A DNA stretch of 13,211 bases from Candidatus Omnitrophota bacterium. Its GTDB lineage: Bacteria > Omnitrophota > Gorgyraeia > B26-G9. Position 1 is the first letter of the stretch. Every line of letters begins with the position of its first letter. Under the pieces are notes generated by a model. It was not told the DNA's origin. It did no database searches and saw only the letters and a list, made by a program, of their open reading frames with translations. The stretch lies in the NCBI GenBank assembly GCA_030630245.1, contig DAOVNL010000005.1, forward strand, positions 1 through 13,211. Reading direction: 5' to 3'. This document shows, piece by piece, positions 1-7,593 of the stretch. The translations under genes and the position numbers were made by a program.

Positions 1-385
1 CGGAAAGCCCCCTGCCGATCATACCCGGCAGATTAGGCATCACTCTGATTACAGCCGCATTTTCTTTAAGTAATTTTTCAATATGCGCTGTGGTAATTCC
101 GGCAGCAATGGATACTAACACATGCGCCGCCGTTACCTCATTTTTAATATCCGCAAGCACCTTGTCCATGTCCTGAGGTTTAACGCAAATAATAATGATA
201 TTACTTAGTTTTGTCAATTGTTTAAGCTCGCTTTTTTTTACACCATATTTTTTTGATATTTTTCTTAAACGAGCTTTATTTTTTTCATAAACATATACAC
301 AAAAATCCTGTCCGCTTTGAAGCCCTTTGATAACGGCCTCTCCCATATTCCCCGCGCCGATTATTCCAACATTAACTTTTTTCAA
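1..385 (-). CDS. proC: Pyrroline-5-carboxylate reductase, N-terminal part (cut by window edge)
   Basis: Catalyses the last step of proline synthesis, the NAD(P)H-dependent reduction of 1-pyrroline-5-carboxylate, in the cytoplasm. About 128 residues are visible. A Rossmann dinucleotide motif GIIGAGNMGEAV lies near residues 8-19. It is followed by a strand and turn IIICVKPQDM, the segment VLVSIAAGIT, and VIRVMPNLPGMIGRG, which matches the conserved ProC stretch around the substrate and cofactor site. The start is a TTG at 385-383: it has a perfect GGAGG at 395-391 with a 5-base gap after it, and the Rossmann fold begins right after it. There is no better ATG, since the first in-frame Met lies inside the nucleotide-binding loop. 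The TTG is one base after the yggS stop, so the two genes are surely co-transcribed. The C-terminal dimerisation domain lies beyond base 1. Confidence 0.95.
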   Translation of the reverse strand, partial: MKKVNVGIIGAGNMGEAVIKGLQSGQDFCVYVYEKNKARLRKISKKYGVKKSELKQLTKLSNIIIICVKPQDMDKVLADIKNEVTAAHVLVSIAAGITTAHIEKLLKENAAVIRVMPNLPGMIGRGLS

Positions 386-386
386 T

Positions 387-1100
387 TTAACCTCCAAAAA
401 TCGCGCTCCCCAAACGAATCATATTAGAGCCTTCTTCAATAGCTATTTTATAGTCATTGCTCATTCCCATTGACAAAACACTCATTCGGGGATGGCCATT
501 TTCTTCTAAGATTTCATTCTGAGCATCAAAGAGCTGTTTTAAGGCACGGAACTCATCCCTCACTAAATCTTCGTTATTGCTAAACTCAGCAATCCCCATA
601 AGGCCTTTAATGTTCAAAAACGGATATTCAAACGCCTGATGCAGGAAATCACGCGCATGCGCGGCATCAAACCCAAACTTTGAGTCTTCTTTTGAGATAT
701 TCACCTGCAATAAAAGATCAACTTTCCTGTTTATTTTCTTTGCCTGTTCGTTTATTAAATCAATAAGGTTCAGGCTGTCAACAGATTGTATCATGGAAGC
801 ATAGCGAAGGACACTTTTAATTTTGTTAGTTTGCAAATGTCCGATAAAGTGCCATTTTATCTTTTGGAATTGGGCAGCCGGCAGGATATTTTGCAGCGCG
901 CCGTATTTTTTGCGCATCTCCTGGAATCGATTTTCACCTATTTCATAACAACCGCATCTTAGAGCCTCTGCCGCATCTTCGATTCCGGCATATTTAGTAA
1001 CACAAATAAGATGAATATCCTCTATACTTCTTTTGTTCTTTTGAGCAGCTTGGTCAATACTGCTTCTAAGCAGCTCTAAACGCTTTTTTATCGGATTCAT
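387..1100 (-). CDS. yggS: YggS/PLPBP-family pyridoxal 5'-phosphate homeostasis protein
   Basis: Cytoplasmic PLP-binding protein of the alanine-racemase-like TIM-barrel fold. The family carries and buffers PLP and affects amino-acid pools rather than acting as a known enzyme. The 237 residues equal the usual family length. Visible signatures are LICVTKYAG with the PLP-binding lysine at K36, GENRFQE at 55-61, WHFIGHLQTNKIK near 83-95, LLLQVNISKEDSKFGF, GLMGIAEF and the C-terminal phosphate-binding LSMGMSNDYKIAIEEGS...RLGSAIFG. It starts 19 bases after the upstream GGDEF regulator ends. No strong Shine-Dalgarno is visible, so it is probably translated from the long signalling transcript. yggS next to proC is a very common bacterial pairing. 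Confidence 0.96.
   Translation of the reverse strand: MNPIKKRLELLRSSIDQAAQKNKRSIEDIHLICVTKYAGIEDAAEALRCGCYEIGENRFQEMRKKYGALQNILPAAQFQKIKWHFIGHLQTNKIKSVLRYASMIQSVDSLNLIDLINEQAKKINRKVDLLLQVNISKEDSKFGFDAAHARDFLHQAFEYPFLNIKGLMGIAEFSNNEDLVRDEFRALKQLFDAQNEILEENGHPRMSVLSMGMSNDYKIAIEEGSNMIRLGSAIFGG
391..395 (-). promoter_or_regulatory. Ribosome binding site of proC, inside the yggS 3' end
   Basis: GGAGG on the minus strand, 5 bases before the TTG start of proC. It overlaps the last codons of yggS and decides in favour of the unusual TTG start. The arrangement is GGAGG-T-TAA-A-TTG, where TAA is the yggS stop. Confidence 0.85.
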
Positions 1101-1119
1101 AGTTTTTTAAGGTAATAAA

Positions 1120-2553
1120 TCAGGCATGAACACAAATTTTATTCTTTCCCTCGGCTTTAGCCTTGTACAGGGATTCATCGGCATTGCGTACCAGATCCTC
1201 TTTGCTCATTCCCGGTTGAAAATAAGCAACCCCCCCGCTAATTGTCATCTTTTTCTTTTTCGTACCCTTACCGGTTTCAAAACTCAGAGCCTCGACCGAA
1301 GCCCTGATCTTCTCTGCGACATGTACAGCCTTATCAAGCTTTGTCTCCGGCAATATGACCGCGAATTCTTCTCCGCCATAACGGCACGCGATATCAACTC
1401 TACGCACAGTTTTCTTTATTTCTTTTGCGATCCGGCTTAACACCATATCTCCCATAGGATGCCCATAAGTATCATTAAACGCTTTAAAAGCATCTATATC
1501 AAACATTATCATTGATAAAGGACGCGGATAACGCTGCACACGGGTAACTTCAGTCTGCAGATGCGTCTGAAAATAACGATGGTTAAACAGATTAGTAAGC
1601 CCGTCTGTAATCGCCAGATTTTTAACCTCTCCGTAAAGCTGAGCGTTCTCAATGGCAATAGCCGCATAGTTACAGATTACGGTTAAAAACCGTAAATCCT
1701 CTTCAATGAAAATATTTTTCTGCCCGGGTATTGTTTTATCAGTCATGTTAATAACACCCAGCACCCTGTTTTTTACTTTTAAAGGGATACAAAGCAATGA
1801 TTTCGTCTCATACTGAGGCAGGTTAGCGCGTCCAAACATGTCATCATTTTCAATATCTGAGATAATGACCGGTTCTCCGTTTTGCGCCACCCATCCGCTT
1901 ATAGCCTGTCCAAGCTTTATTTTTGTTTTTCTTATCACCGCGTCATCAAGTCCGATTGCCGCCTTGATAGAGAGCGTTTCCTCATCTTCATCGATAAGCA
2001 TAAGCGAGCAAATATTAACCTTGAGCACATCGCTAATCCTATCCACAATAAAATTACTCAGCTCCTCAAGGTTTAAAATAGAGCTCATAGCATGAGCGAT
2101 TTGCAGCATCGTCTCCAGCTTGCTCTTTTCGCTTTTCAGGTTTTTCAATAATTTTTTATTCTCATACTCGAGATGTTTTTCCTCCAGCCCCCGCTTAATC
2201 ACCAGTTTCACATGCCCGATATCAAAAGGCTTGGTAATGTATTCATATGCTTCTTCCTGAATAGCCTTAATTGCTGATTCGGTAGTAGGATAAGCAGTGA
2301 TTAGAATCGCGCACACAGAGGGATTAAACTCCCGGATACGGTGTAAAACCGATGTACCCTCAAGATCGGGCAGTTTCAAATCAATAATCGCGACATCAAA
2401 ATTGTTTTCCTGCGCATGGCTTATTGCCACAGCTCCGCAATCTGCCGTAACCACCTCATAGCCATCCTCTTTTAAGATCAAGCACAGCGTCTCGCGTATT
2501 ACCGGCTCATCATCCACTAACAATATCTTCGCGCTTTTATTTGAATTTTTCAT
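1120..2553 (-). CDS. Response regulator with REC, GAF and GGDEF domains (predicted diguanylate cyclase)
   Basis: Predicted cytoplasmic two-component output protein that makes cyclic di-GMP from two GTP. REC covers about residues 8-120, with acidic residues D15-D16, phospho-acceptor D58 in IIDLKLPD, T86 and K108 (TKPF). A charged helical linker, likely coiled coil, spans about 120-150, then a GAF domain about 155-305. GGDEF covers about 312-475, with DGLTNLFNHRYF, the metal/substrate stretch FDIDAFKAFNDTYGH, and active-site GGEEF at 393-397. An RxxD product-inhibition site (R384-D387) lies exactly five residues before GGEEF, as in PleD-type enzymes. All key residues are intact, so activity and feedback control are expected. 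It is third in a run behind two histidine kinases, the obvious candidate phosphodonors. The GAF ligand cannot be told. Confidence 0.95.
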   Translation of the reverse strand: MKNSNKSAKILLVDDEPVIRETLCLILKEDGYEVVTADCGAVAISHAQENNFDVAIIDLKLPDLEGTSVLHRIREFNPSVCAILITAYPTTESAIKAIQEEAYEYITKPFDIGHVKLVIKRGLEEKHLEYENKKLLKNLKSEKSKLETMLQIAHAMSSILNLEELSNFIVDRISDVLKVNICSLMLIDEDEETLSIKAAIGLDDAVIRKTKIKLGQAISGWVAQNGEPVIISDIENDDMFGRANLPQYETKSLLCIPLKVKNRVLGVINMTDKTIPGQKNIFIEEDLRFLTVICNYAAIAIENAQLYGEVKNLAITDGLTNLFNHRYFQTHLQTEVTRVQRYPRPLSMIMFDIDAFKAFNDTYGHPMGDMVLSRIAKEIKKTVRRVDIACRYGGEEFAVILPETKLDKAVHVAEKIRASVEALSFETGKGTKKKKMTISGGVAYFQPGMSKEDLVRNADESLYKAKAEGKNKICVHA

Positions 2554-2571
2554 TTTATCTTTTTCTTTTCT

Positions 2572-3438
2572 TCATTTCCCGCCTACAGGCAAGCGCATGA
2601 TAAAAGTTGTTCCGTGCCCTAGCTTACTTTCAACATCTATCATGCCATTGTGATTTTCTATTATCTCTTTAACAATGGCAAGCCCAATGCCTACGCCTTT
2701 GACCTTTGTTGAAAAAAACGGCTCAAACAGTTTCTCCAGATAGCTTTTCTCAATACCGCCTCCGGTATCGCTGACTTGCGCGCTCACATAGCCGGCTTTC
2801 TGATTAATCTTGATACTTAAGGTGCCTCCTCCAATCATGGCTTCCGCGGAATTAATAAAAAGATTCAGAAAAACCTGTCTTATCTGCAATGGGTCAAAAT
2901 TCAGAAGAGGCAGATCCCTGGATATATCTTTTTCGATTTTAATATTATTAAATGAACCCTGTTGAGCGACTGTCAATATCGCCTCCTCAACGATCTTTTT
3001 TATGCATCCTTTCTCCAGATTAGGCTTTCCGATGCGGGCATGCTCAAGAATATTGGCAATAATATTATTCGCGAAAATTACTTCGTTATGGATATTGACG
3101 ATAATATCGATGATTTCCGGCTCGTCTTTGATCTTGCGCAGCAAATATTCAGCGGCTACCTTTATTCCGCTTAAGGGATTACGCAATTCATGACTGATCG
3201 CCACTGCCATCTGTCCCATTGCCGCAAGCCTTTGTGAATGCAGAGAGCGCCGGGAAAAAGAATGAGTATGTTTTTTACTTTTACTCTTAAAATTATCAAG
3301 CTTTAAATTGATCTGCCGCATAAATTCCCGGCGCTGTTCCTCATTGATGCCGTCAAAGCACATCAATAACTTTTCCAAAAGCAAACCCATGTCATCTGTT
3401 TCTTCTATTATCCTGCCGACTTGCTCAATCTTTCTCAT
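2572..3438 (-). CDS. Soluble histidine kinase (HisKA plus HATPase), no sensor domain
   Basis: ATP-dependent histidine autokinase, expected to be cytoplasmic because no membrane segment is visible in 288 residues. The first ~65 residues are a charged helical region of unknown role, without a clear PAS or GAF domain. The H-box is AISHELRNPLSGIK with phospho-acceptor H83; the N-box is NLFINSAEAM (N196); the G1 box is DTGGGI (224-229); the F-box is EPFFSTK; the G2 box is GVGIGLAIV (from 248). The core resembles NtrB/ZraS-type kinases and closely parallels the kinase encoded just upstream. It begins 7 bases after that gene's stop, with AGGT 6 bases before the ATG, and ends 18 bases before the GGDEF regulator. 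A second input point or a heterodimer partner of the neighbouring kinase are both possible. Confidence 0.93.
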   Translation of the reverse strand: MRKIEQVGRIIEETDDMGLLLEKLLMCFDGINEEQRREFMRQINLKLDNFKSKSKKHTHSFSRRSLHSQRLAAMGQMAVAISHELRNPLSGIKVAAEYLLRKIKDEPEIIDIIVNIHNEVIFANNIIANILEHARIGKPNLEKGCIKKIVEEAILTVAQQGSFNNIKIEKDISRDLPLLNFDPLQIRQVFLNLFINSAEAMIGGGTLSIKINQKAGYVSAQVSDTGGGIEKSYLEKLFEPFFSTKVKGVGIGLAIVKEIIENHNGMIDVESKLGHGTTFIMRLPVGGK

Positions 3439-3445
3439 AATCTAC

Positions 3446-4774
3446 CTACCCGCGGTTTATAGAGCTTTTATGAATGGGCAGGCGTACCGTAAAGCCTGTC
3501 CCTTCATCCAATACGCTTTTCACTTCAACAAAACCGCTATGTTTTTGTACAATATTACTGACAATTGAAAGCCCAAGCCCCACTCCCCTTGCTTTTGTAG
3601 TGAAGAAAGGCGTAAATATGCGCTCAAGGTCTTTGGGGTCAATGCCCTGACCGGTATCGATAATTTTGATTTCCAACTCTTCCGGTTTTAATCTGGTCCG
3701 TATCGTCAGTTTTCCCCCATCAGGCATTGCCTGTATAGAATTAGAAAGTAAATTAATGATAACCTGCTTGATCTGTTTACTATCCATGAGAATTTCCGGG
3801 ATATTTTCATCATAATCCTTAATAACTTCAATATGAGAGTCTCTGTTTTGTAAATGCACAAAGTGCATGGTATCTTCAATAATCTTATTAATACCCGCGC
3901 GTTTATAAATCAAATGAGTAGGCCTGGAATAGGTAAGAATATTGGTTACTACATTGCTGGCATAATCAATCTCCAGCTCAATATCCTTTAAGATATTATT
4001 TATTTCTGAATCAGCCTTGTTAATCTTACCTCCCAGATAATAAATAGCCATTTTGATTCCGGTAAGCGGATTTCTTAAATCATGGCTGATCGCCGCGGCC
4101 ATCTGGCCGACCGCCGCCATTTTTTCGGTCTTTATAAGCTGATCCTGAGCCTGCTGTAAACGTATATAGGCCTGTTGAGCATTGTTATATAATCTCTGAA
4201 AAAGCAAAGATAAAATCAGAATAACGGCATAAAAAAGCATAGCGGTAAAAACATCTCCTTGTAATACCCTCATCAGACTTTTTCTTATCGGCATCCAGTC
4301 TATGCCGACACGCAGCACTCCCAATAACCCTTTGTCCGTACCATGACAATGATAACAGCGTGGTTCATTGTGTATGGGTAAAGCGAAAGATAAAATATAA
4401 TCCTCACCTCTGTGTTCGAAACGAGAGACTTCACGATCTTCCTCTATTGCCTGCAGGATAATTTCAGAACCAGTGGGAGTATTAATTCTACCCGGATCTG
4501 AACTATAATGGATTATCCCTTTTTCATCTGTGATATGTACACGCTTTAGGTGCTTCAGCTCTTTTAGAGCAATAAGCGTTTCCTGCACTGTTTCCATTTC
4601 ACCTTTAATCATCGGCAGGTTTACGGCCTTTTCAATAGTTTTAGCAAATGCCCGGGCTTTTTCCTGCCGGTCTTCAATACAATGGCGGTAATGGGATAAA
4701 CTGTGCAAACTGACTATTATCACTAAAAATATCAAACTCAGGATACCTAATATCAGGATGAATCTATTTTTCAT
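3446..4774 (-). CDS. Membrane histidine kinase with periplasmic CxxCH heme-c sensor domain
   Basis: Inner-membrane sensor kinase of 442 residues. TM1 is about residues 4-24 (ILILGILSLIFLVIIVSL), the periplasmic part about 28-170, and TM2 about 173-194. The periplasmic domain carries RCYHCHGTDKG, with C140, C143 and H144 forming a classic CxxCH c-heme attachment motif, followed by LLGVLRVGID. This arrangement is common in heme-containing sensory kinases and chemoreceptors, so redox, NO or another heme ligand is the likely signal (inference). After TM2 comes a short coiled linker, then the H-box AISHDLRNPLTGIK (H231), N-box NLLSNSIQAM (N345), G1 DTGQGI (373-378), F-box TPFFTTK and G2 GVGLGLSIV (from 397). 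AGAGGA lies 6 bases before the ATG. The gene opens an apparent operon with its own promoter. Confidence 0.95.
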   Translation of the reverse strand: MKNRFILILGILSLIFLVIIVSLHSLSHYRHCIEDRQEKARAFAKTIEKAVNLPMIKGEMETVQETLIALKELKHLKRVHITDEKGIIHYSSDPGRINTPTGSEIILQAIEEDREVSRFEHRGEDYILSFALPIHNEPRCYHCHGTDKGLLGVLRVGIDWMPIRKSLMRVLQGDVFTAMLFYAVILILSLLFQRLYNNAQQAYIRLQQAQDQLIKTEKMAAVGQMAAAISHDLRNPLTGIKMAIYYLGGKINKADSEINNILKDIELEIDYASNVVTNILTYSRPTHLIYKRAGINKIIEDTMHFVHLQNRDSHIEVIKDYDENIPEILMDSKQIKQVIINLLSNSIQAMPDGGKLTIRTRLKPEELEIKIIDTGQGIDPKDLERIFTPFFTTKARGVGLGLSIVSNIVQKHSGFVEVKSVLDEGTGFTVRLPIHKSSINRG

Positions 4775-4821
4775 AATTAGTCCTCTAACATACTATTGTA
4801 TAAAGTCTTACGTAATTATAA

Positions 4822-4851
4822 ATCTTACCATACATTGACTTGTTCTGTCAA
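4822..4851 (-). promoter_or_regulatory. Predicted sigma70-type promoter of the kinase/GGDEF operon, with inverted repeat
   Basis: On the minus strand a perfect -35 TTGACA (4851-4846) is followed after 18 bases by TAAGAT (4827-4822). TAAGAT is preceded by TGG, an extended -10 element. The start site would fall near 4815, giving a leader of about 40 bases with AGAGGA 6 bases before the ATG of the membrane kinase. The -35 lies in an inverted repeat, TTGAC-7 bases-GTCAA (4851-4835), which could be an operator. The sites are read by eye. Confidence 0.6.
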
Positions 4852-4913
4852 TAACGGCGATAATAAAAAAATTGTCAGCCATTCTTCTGAACTCGTCCGG
4901 CTTAAAGGCCATA

Positions 4914-6317
4914 TTATAACGCTTTATTTTTAAAGTAATTAGAGAAAAAATCCTCATCCGCATGAGAAAACAGCCATTCAAGTTTTGCCTCAGCAAAACT
5001 TGTAAGATTAAAAAGAATGTTCCTGCTGCCTGAAAAATTTCTTCTCAGGAATTTAAATTTGGCTAAAAGCTGTTTTTTTTCCGCGAACGCGGCTTGAGCA
5101 AATATGGTTTGGGGTTTTGGAACAAATATGCCTACATTCACCCTTAAAGGTAAAATCATGCTTGCGTCTTTGGCCAGTTGTACTATAGCCTGGATATCCT
5201 GCTCTTGTTCACGCGGCAGGCCGATCATAAAATACAGTTTTAATTTTTTAATCCCGCATTTTTTGCTCAAAGCAATCTTGTCCAGTATCTGTTTATTTAT
5301 TATTTTCTTGTTTAAGGAAAACCGCAGGGAATCACTGCCGGCCTCAGGAGCAAAGGTTATGGTTTTTTGACCGCTCACCGCCAGGGCATTTAAGAGCAGT
5401 TCCCCCACAGTCTCAACCCTTAAACTGGAAACTGAGATCAAAGCTTTTTTTCTCAATAAATATTCAACAATTTCATCTATTTTGGGGTGGTCGGTTATAG
5501 CGGCTCCCATTAATCCGATTTTATTAGTATACCGCATACCTTCATCAATCTGTTTTTTAATAACTTCAAATGACCTCGGCCGGAATTTACTATAAACTGC
5601 TCCGGTAACACAAAAATTGCATCTCCAGGGACAGCCGCGGGAAATTTCAATCAAAAAGGTATTGGAAAATTCCGTAAAAGGAGTTAATATCTTCGAAGTT
5701 GTCGGATATTTATCCATCTCCTCTATAAAAACGCCTCTTACCTTTTGCTCATCAGATACTCCCGGAACAAAAATTCCGTTGATTGAAGCGGCTTTTCGTA
5801 AAAAGTTTTTTTTCTTGCGCTGTGTATTGATATTTTCAAAACCGCTCAAAACATCCATAAACTCAGGCAATGAAACTTCTGCTTCTCCGATAAAAATACA
5901 GTCGCAAAATTTTGACAAAGCCCGAAAATTTACGGAATTTACAATGCCGCCGGCTATAACCAACGGCATTAAAGGGCGTTCGCGGATATTATCTTCCGGA
6001 AAGATCCGGCGCATAAGTTTGAAAAAATTCAGATAATCAAGCTCATAGGATATACTGAAAGCAAGCAGGTCAAAAGATCTTAAATTCCTTTCATTTTCTA
6101 TGCTTTGAGGCTGTCTTCTTTTTTTTTCAAAGAAAACTCTCCCGCACAAGGTATCAGCACGTGAATTCAGGATATTATAAACAGTGTGCACACCCAGATT
6201 GCTCATTCCTACTGAATAAGAATTGGGATATATAAGCGCCGCGTTGATCCGGGCATTCTTCTTAAGAGTTACTAAGCTGATTTCCTTGCTTGTAAACGGC
6301 GCGGTAGAACTACTCAC
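4914..6317 (-). CDS. B12-type radical SAM protein of unknown function
   Basis: Radical SAM protein of 467 residues with a cobalamin-binding-like N-terminal domain. The cluster motif is CPWRCNFC (C229, C233, C236; CxxxCxxC), which binds a 4Fe-4S cluster and S-adenosylmethionine. The N-terminal part, with YPNSYSVGMSNLGVHTVYNI (30-49), SFSISYELDY-like residues near 87-95, VIAGGIVNS and FIGEAEVSLPEF, resembles the uncharacterised rSAM family whose N-terminus reads FPNTYEVGMSNLG. No DxHxxG histidine loop is visible, so cobalamin binding is doubtful or base-off. Downstream, ITFAPEAGSDSLR and KLKLYFMIGLP are typical barrel strands. The chain is shorter than many relatives and has no obvious extra C-terminal domain. 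GTG start at 6317 with AGGA 6 bases before; it overlaps the pilT-family gene by 8 bases. Substrate unknown. Confidence 0.87.
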   Translation of the reverse strand: MSSSTAPFTSKEISLVTLKKNARINAALIYPNSYSVGMSNLGVHTVYNILNSRADTLCGRVFFEKKRRQPQSIENERNLRSFDLLAFSISYELDYLNFFKLMRRIFPEDNIRERPLMPLVIAGGIVNSVNFRALSKFCDCIFIGEAEVSLPEFMDVLSGFENINTQRKKKNFLRKAASINGIFVPGVSDEQKVRGVFIEEMDKYPTTSKILTPFTEFSNTFLIEISRGCPWRCNFCVTGAVYSKFRPRSFEVIKKQIDEGMRYTNKIGLMGAAITDHPKIDEIVEYLLRKKALISVSSLRVETVGELLLNALAVSGQKTITFAPEAGSDSLRFSLNKKIINKQILDKIALSKKCGIKKLKLYFMIGLPREQEQDIQAIVQLAKDASMILPLRVNVGIFVPKPQTIFAQAAFAEKKQLLAKFKFLRRNFSGSRNILFNLTSFAEAKLEWLFSHADEDFFSNYFKNKAL

Positions 6318-7413
6318 CTAAAATCCTGCGATCCTCATCTAAATAAATACCCTTTAGGTTCATTTTTAATGCTTCCGGATTGCTTGTGTTGGCCAGTCCT
6401 GTTTCCAAACTGATCAGATTTGCCTTTATAAGATTCACCAGTGACTGGTTGAAGCTAAGCATCCCCTCCTCAGCAAAACTTTGCAGCGTCTTCGACAGAC
6501 GCTCAATCCTGTTTTCCCTCAAGATCTTTTGCACTGTCGGATTTACGATCATTATCTCGACTGCCGGCACCACCCCGATACCGTCAACTCTCGGCATTAA
6601 ACGCTGGCAGGTGACCGCTCTTAGATTAAACGAAAGCTGCATTCTTATCATATTGTGCTGGGCGGGTGGGAAAAAATCTAAAATTCTATCAACTACCTGA
6701 GCCGTATCCGACGCGTGAAGTGTCGAAAAAACAAGGTGGCCTGTTTCGGCAGCGGCAAGCGCGGTTTGAAATGTTTCAGCATCACGCATTTCTCCGATCA
6801 AAATTATGTCAGGATCCTGGCGAATTACATAACGCAGGGCCTGCTTGAAGGACTCGGTATCAAGCCCGATCTCTCTCTGGTTTATAAGAGATTGCTTATC
6901 TTTATGAATATATTCTATCGGATCCTCAATGGTCATGATATGCGCTTTCTTAAGAGAATTAATATGGTTGATCATTGCCGCTAAGGTAGTGGATTTTCCT
7001 TGCGAACTCGCGCCTGTTATCAGTACAATACCATTGTTGAAAGCAGCAATTTTTTGAAAAATAGGAGGAAGCATTAAATCCTCAAACCCCGGGATTTTAG
7101 TTTTTACAACACGCATTACAATACCCACATCCCCGCGCTGGCGAAATACATTGACCCGAAAACGCCCCACATCAGGCAATTGATAAGAAAAGTCCACCTC
7201 GCTTTTTTTTTCAAAATCCTTACGGTGCCTTTCTCTCATCATAAAATACGCGACTTTTTCGATATCTTTATTCATCATTACAGGAAAACTTGAACTTATC
7301 AGATCCTTCTTGATCCTGAAAATAGGCGATCGCCCCACTTTAAAATGCGCGTCTGAAGCTCCCTGGCTTACCATTGACTTTAATATTTCAATAATATCTA
7401 CTTCCATCTCCAC
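6310..7413 (-). CDS. pilT: PilT/PilU-family type IV pilus retraction ATPase
   Basis: Hexameric cytoplasmic ATPase that disassembles type IV pili and drives twitching, adhesion or DNA uptake. Length 367 matches PilT. The N-terminal PAS-like domain covers about 1-110. The RecA-like domain carries Walker A GASSQGKST (134-142, K140), the Asp box TIEDPIEY (E163, D164), Walker B DPDIILIGEMRD (E208) and the His box TGHLVFSTLH (H226, H233). C-terminal marks are LSFNLRAVTCQRLMPR and GMLSFNQSL; the latter two lean slightly toward PilU but do not settle it. Walker A is odd: SSQ replaces the usual TGS. Start ATG 7413 follows GAGG by 5 bases; the ATG two codons on is also possible. No other pilus gene is visible here, so the rest of the machine must be elsewhere. 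The 3' end overlaps the radical SAM gene. Confidence 0.94.
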   Translation of the reverse strand: MEMEVDIIEILKSMVSQGASDAHFKVGRSPIFRIKKDLISSSFPVMMNKDIEKVAYFMMRERHRKDFEKKSEVDFSYQLPDVGRFRVNVFRQRGDVGIVMRVVKTKIPGFEDLMLPPIFQKIAAFNNGIVLITGASSQGKSTTLAAMINHINSLKKAHIMTIEDPIEYIHKDKQSLINQREIGLDTESFKQALRYVIRQDPDIILIGEMRDAETFQTALAAAETGHLVFSTLHASDTAQVVDRILDFFPPAQHNMIRMQLSFNLRAVTCQRLMPRVDGIGVVPAVEIMIVNPTVQKILRENRIERLSKTLQSFAEEGMLSFNQSLVNLIKANLISLETGLANTSNPEALKMNLKGIYLDEDRRILGE

Positions 7414-7456
7414 CTCTTTTTTTATGCTGCCGTATTGTCAAAATATCTGAATTTAA

Positions 7457-7540
7457 ATTACCAATAACCAATTACCAAACTACCCTGTGGTTTTTGTCTG
7501 GTTATTTGGATTTGGCCATTGGTCATTGTTTGGTTATTGC
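7457..7540. repeat. Converging heptanucleotide repeats able to form an imperfect hairpin
   Basis: On the plus strand ATTACCA (7457), ATAACCA (7464), ATTACCA (7471) and AACTACC (7478) follow each other at a strict 7-base step. After a short GT-rich middle, the complementary sense appears at the same step: TGGTTAT (7499), TTGGATT (7506), TGGCCAT (7513), TGGTCAT (7520), TGTTTGG (7527). The two halves are roughly inverted, so a long imperfect stem is possible in either strand. Confidence 0.75.
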
Positions 7541-7593
7541 ATCCTGCCTGTGCCTGCTTGTGCCCGTATGGATATAAGGGTATATCCTGCATC

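Noticed and set aside
1126..1440. Plus-strand ORF of 104 codons
   Set aside because: Lies wholly antisense to the GGDEF-domain coding region, whose motifs are intact; no family resemblance.
4921..4934. Small stem CTTTA-4-TAAAG near the radical SAM stop as a terminator
   Set aside because: Only five A/T-rich pairs with no GC and no following U run.
4808..4996. Minus-strand ORF of 62 codons, or 34 codons from the ATG at 4912, right after the radical SAM stop
   Set aside because: No recognisable family, no ribosome site before the ATG, and its second half contains the -35/-10 elements for the next operon. Better explained as promoter DNA.
5617..6036. Plus-strand ORF of 139 codons, the longest antisense ORF
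   Set aside because: Antisense to the radical SAM gene; Ser/Lys/Ile-rich shadow composition and no motif.
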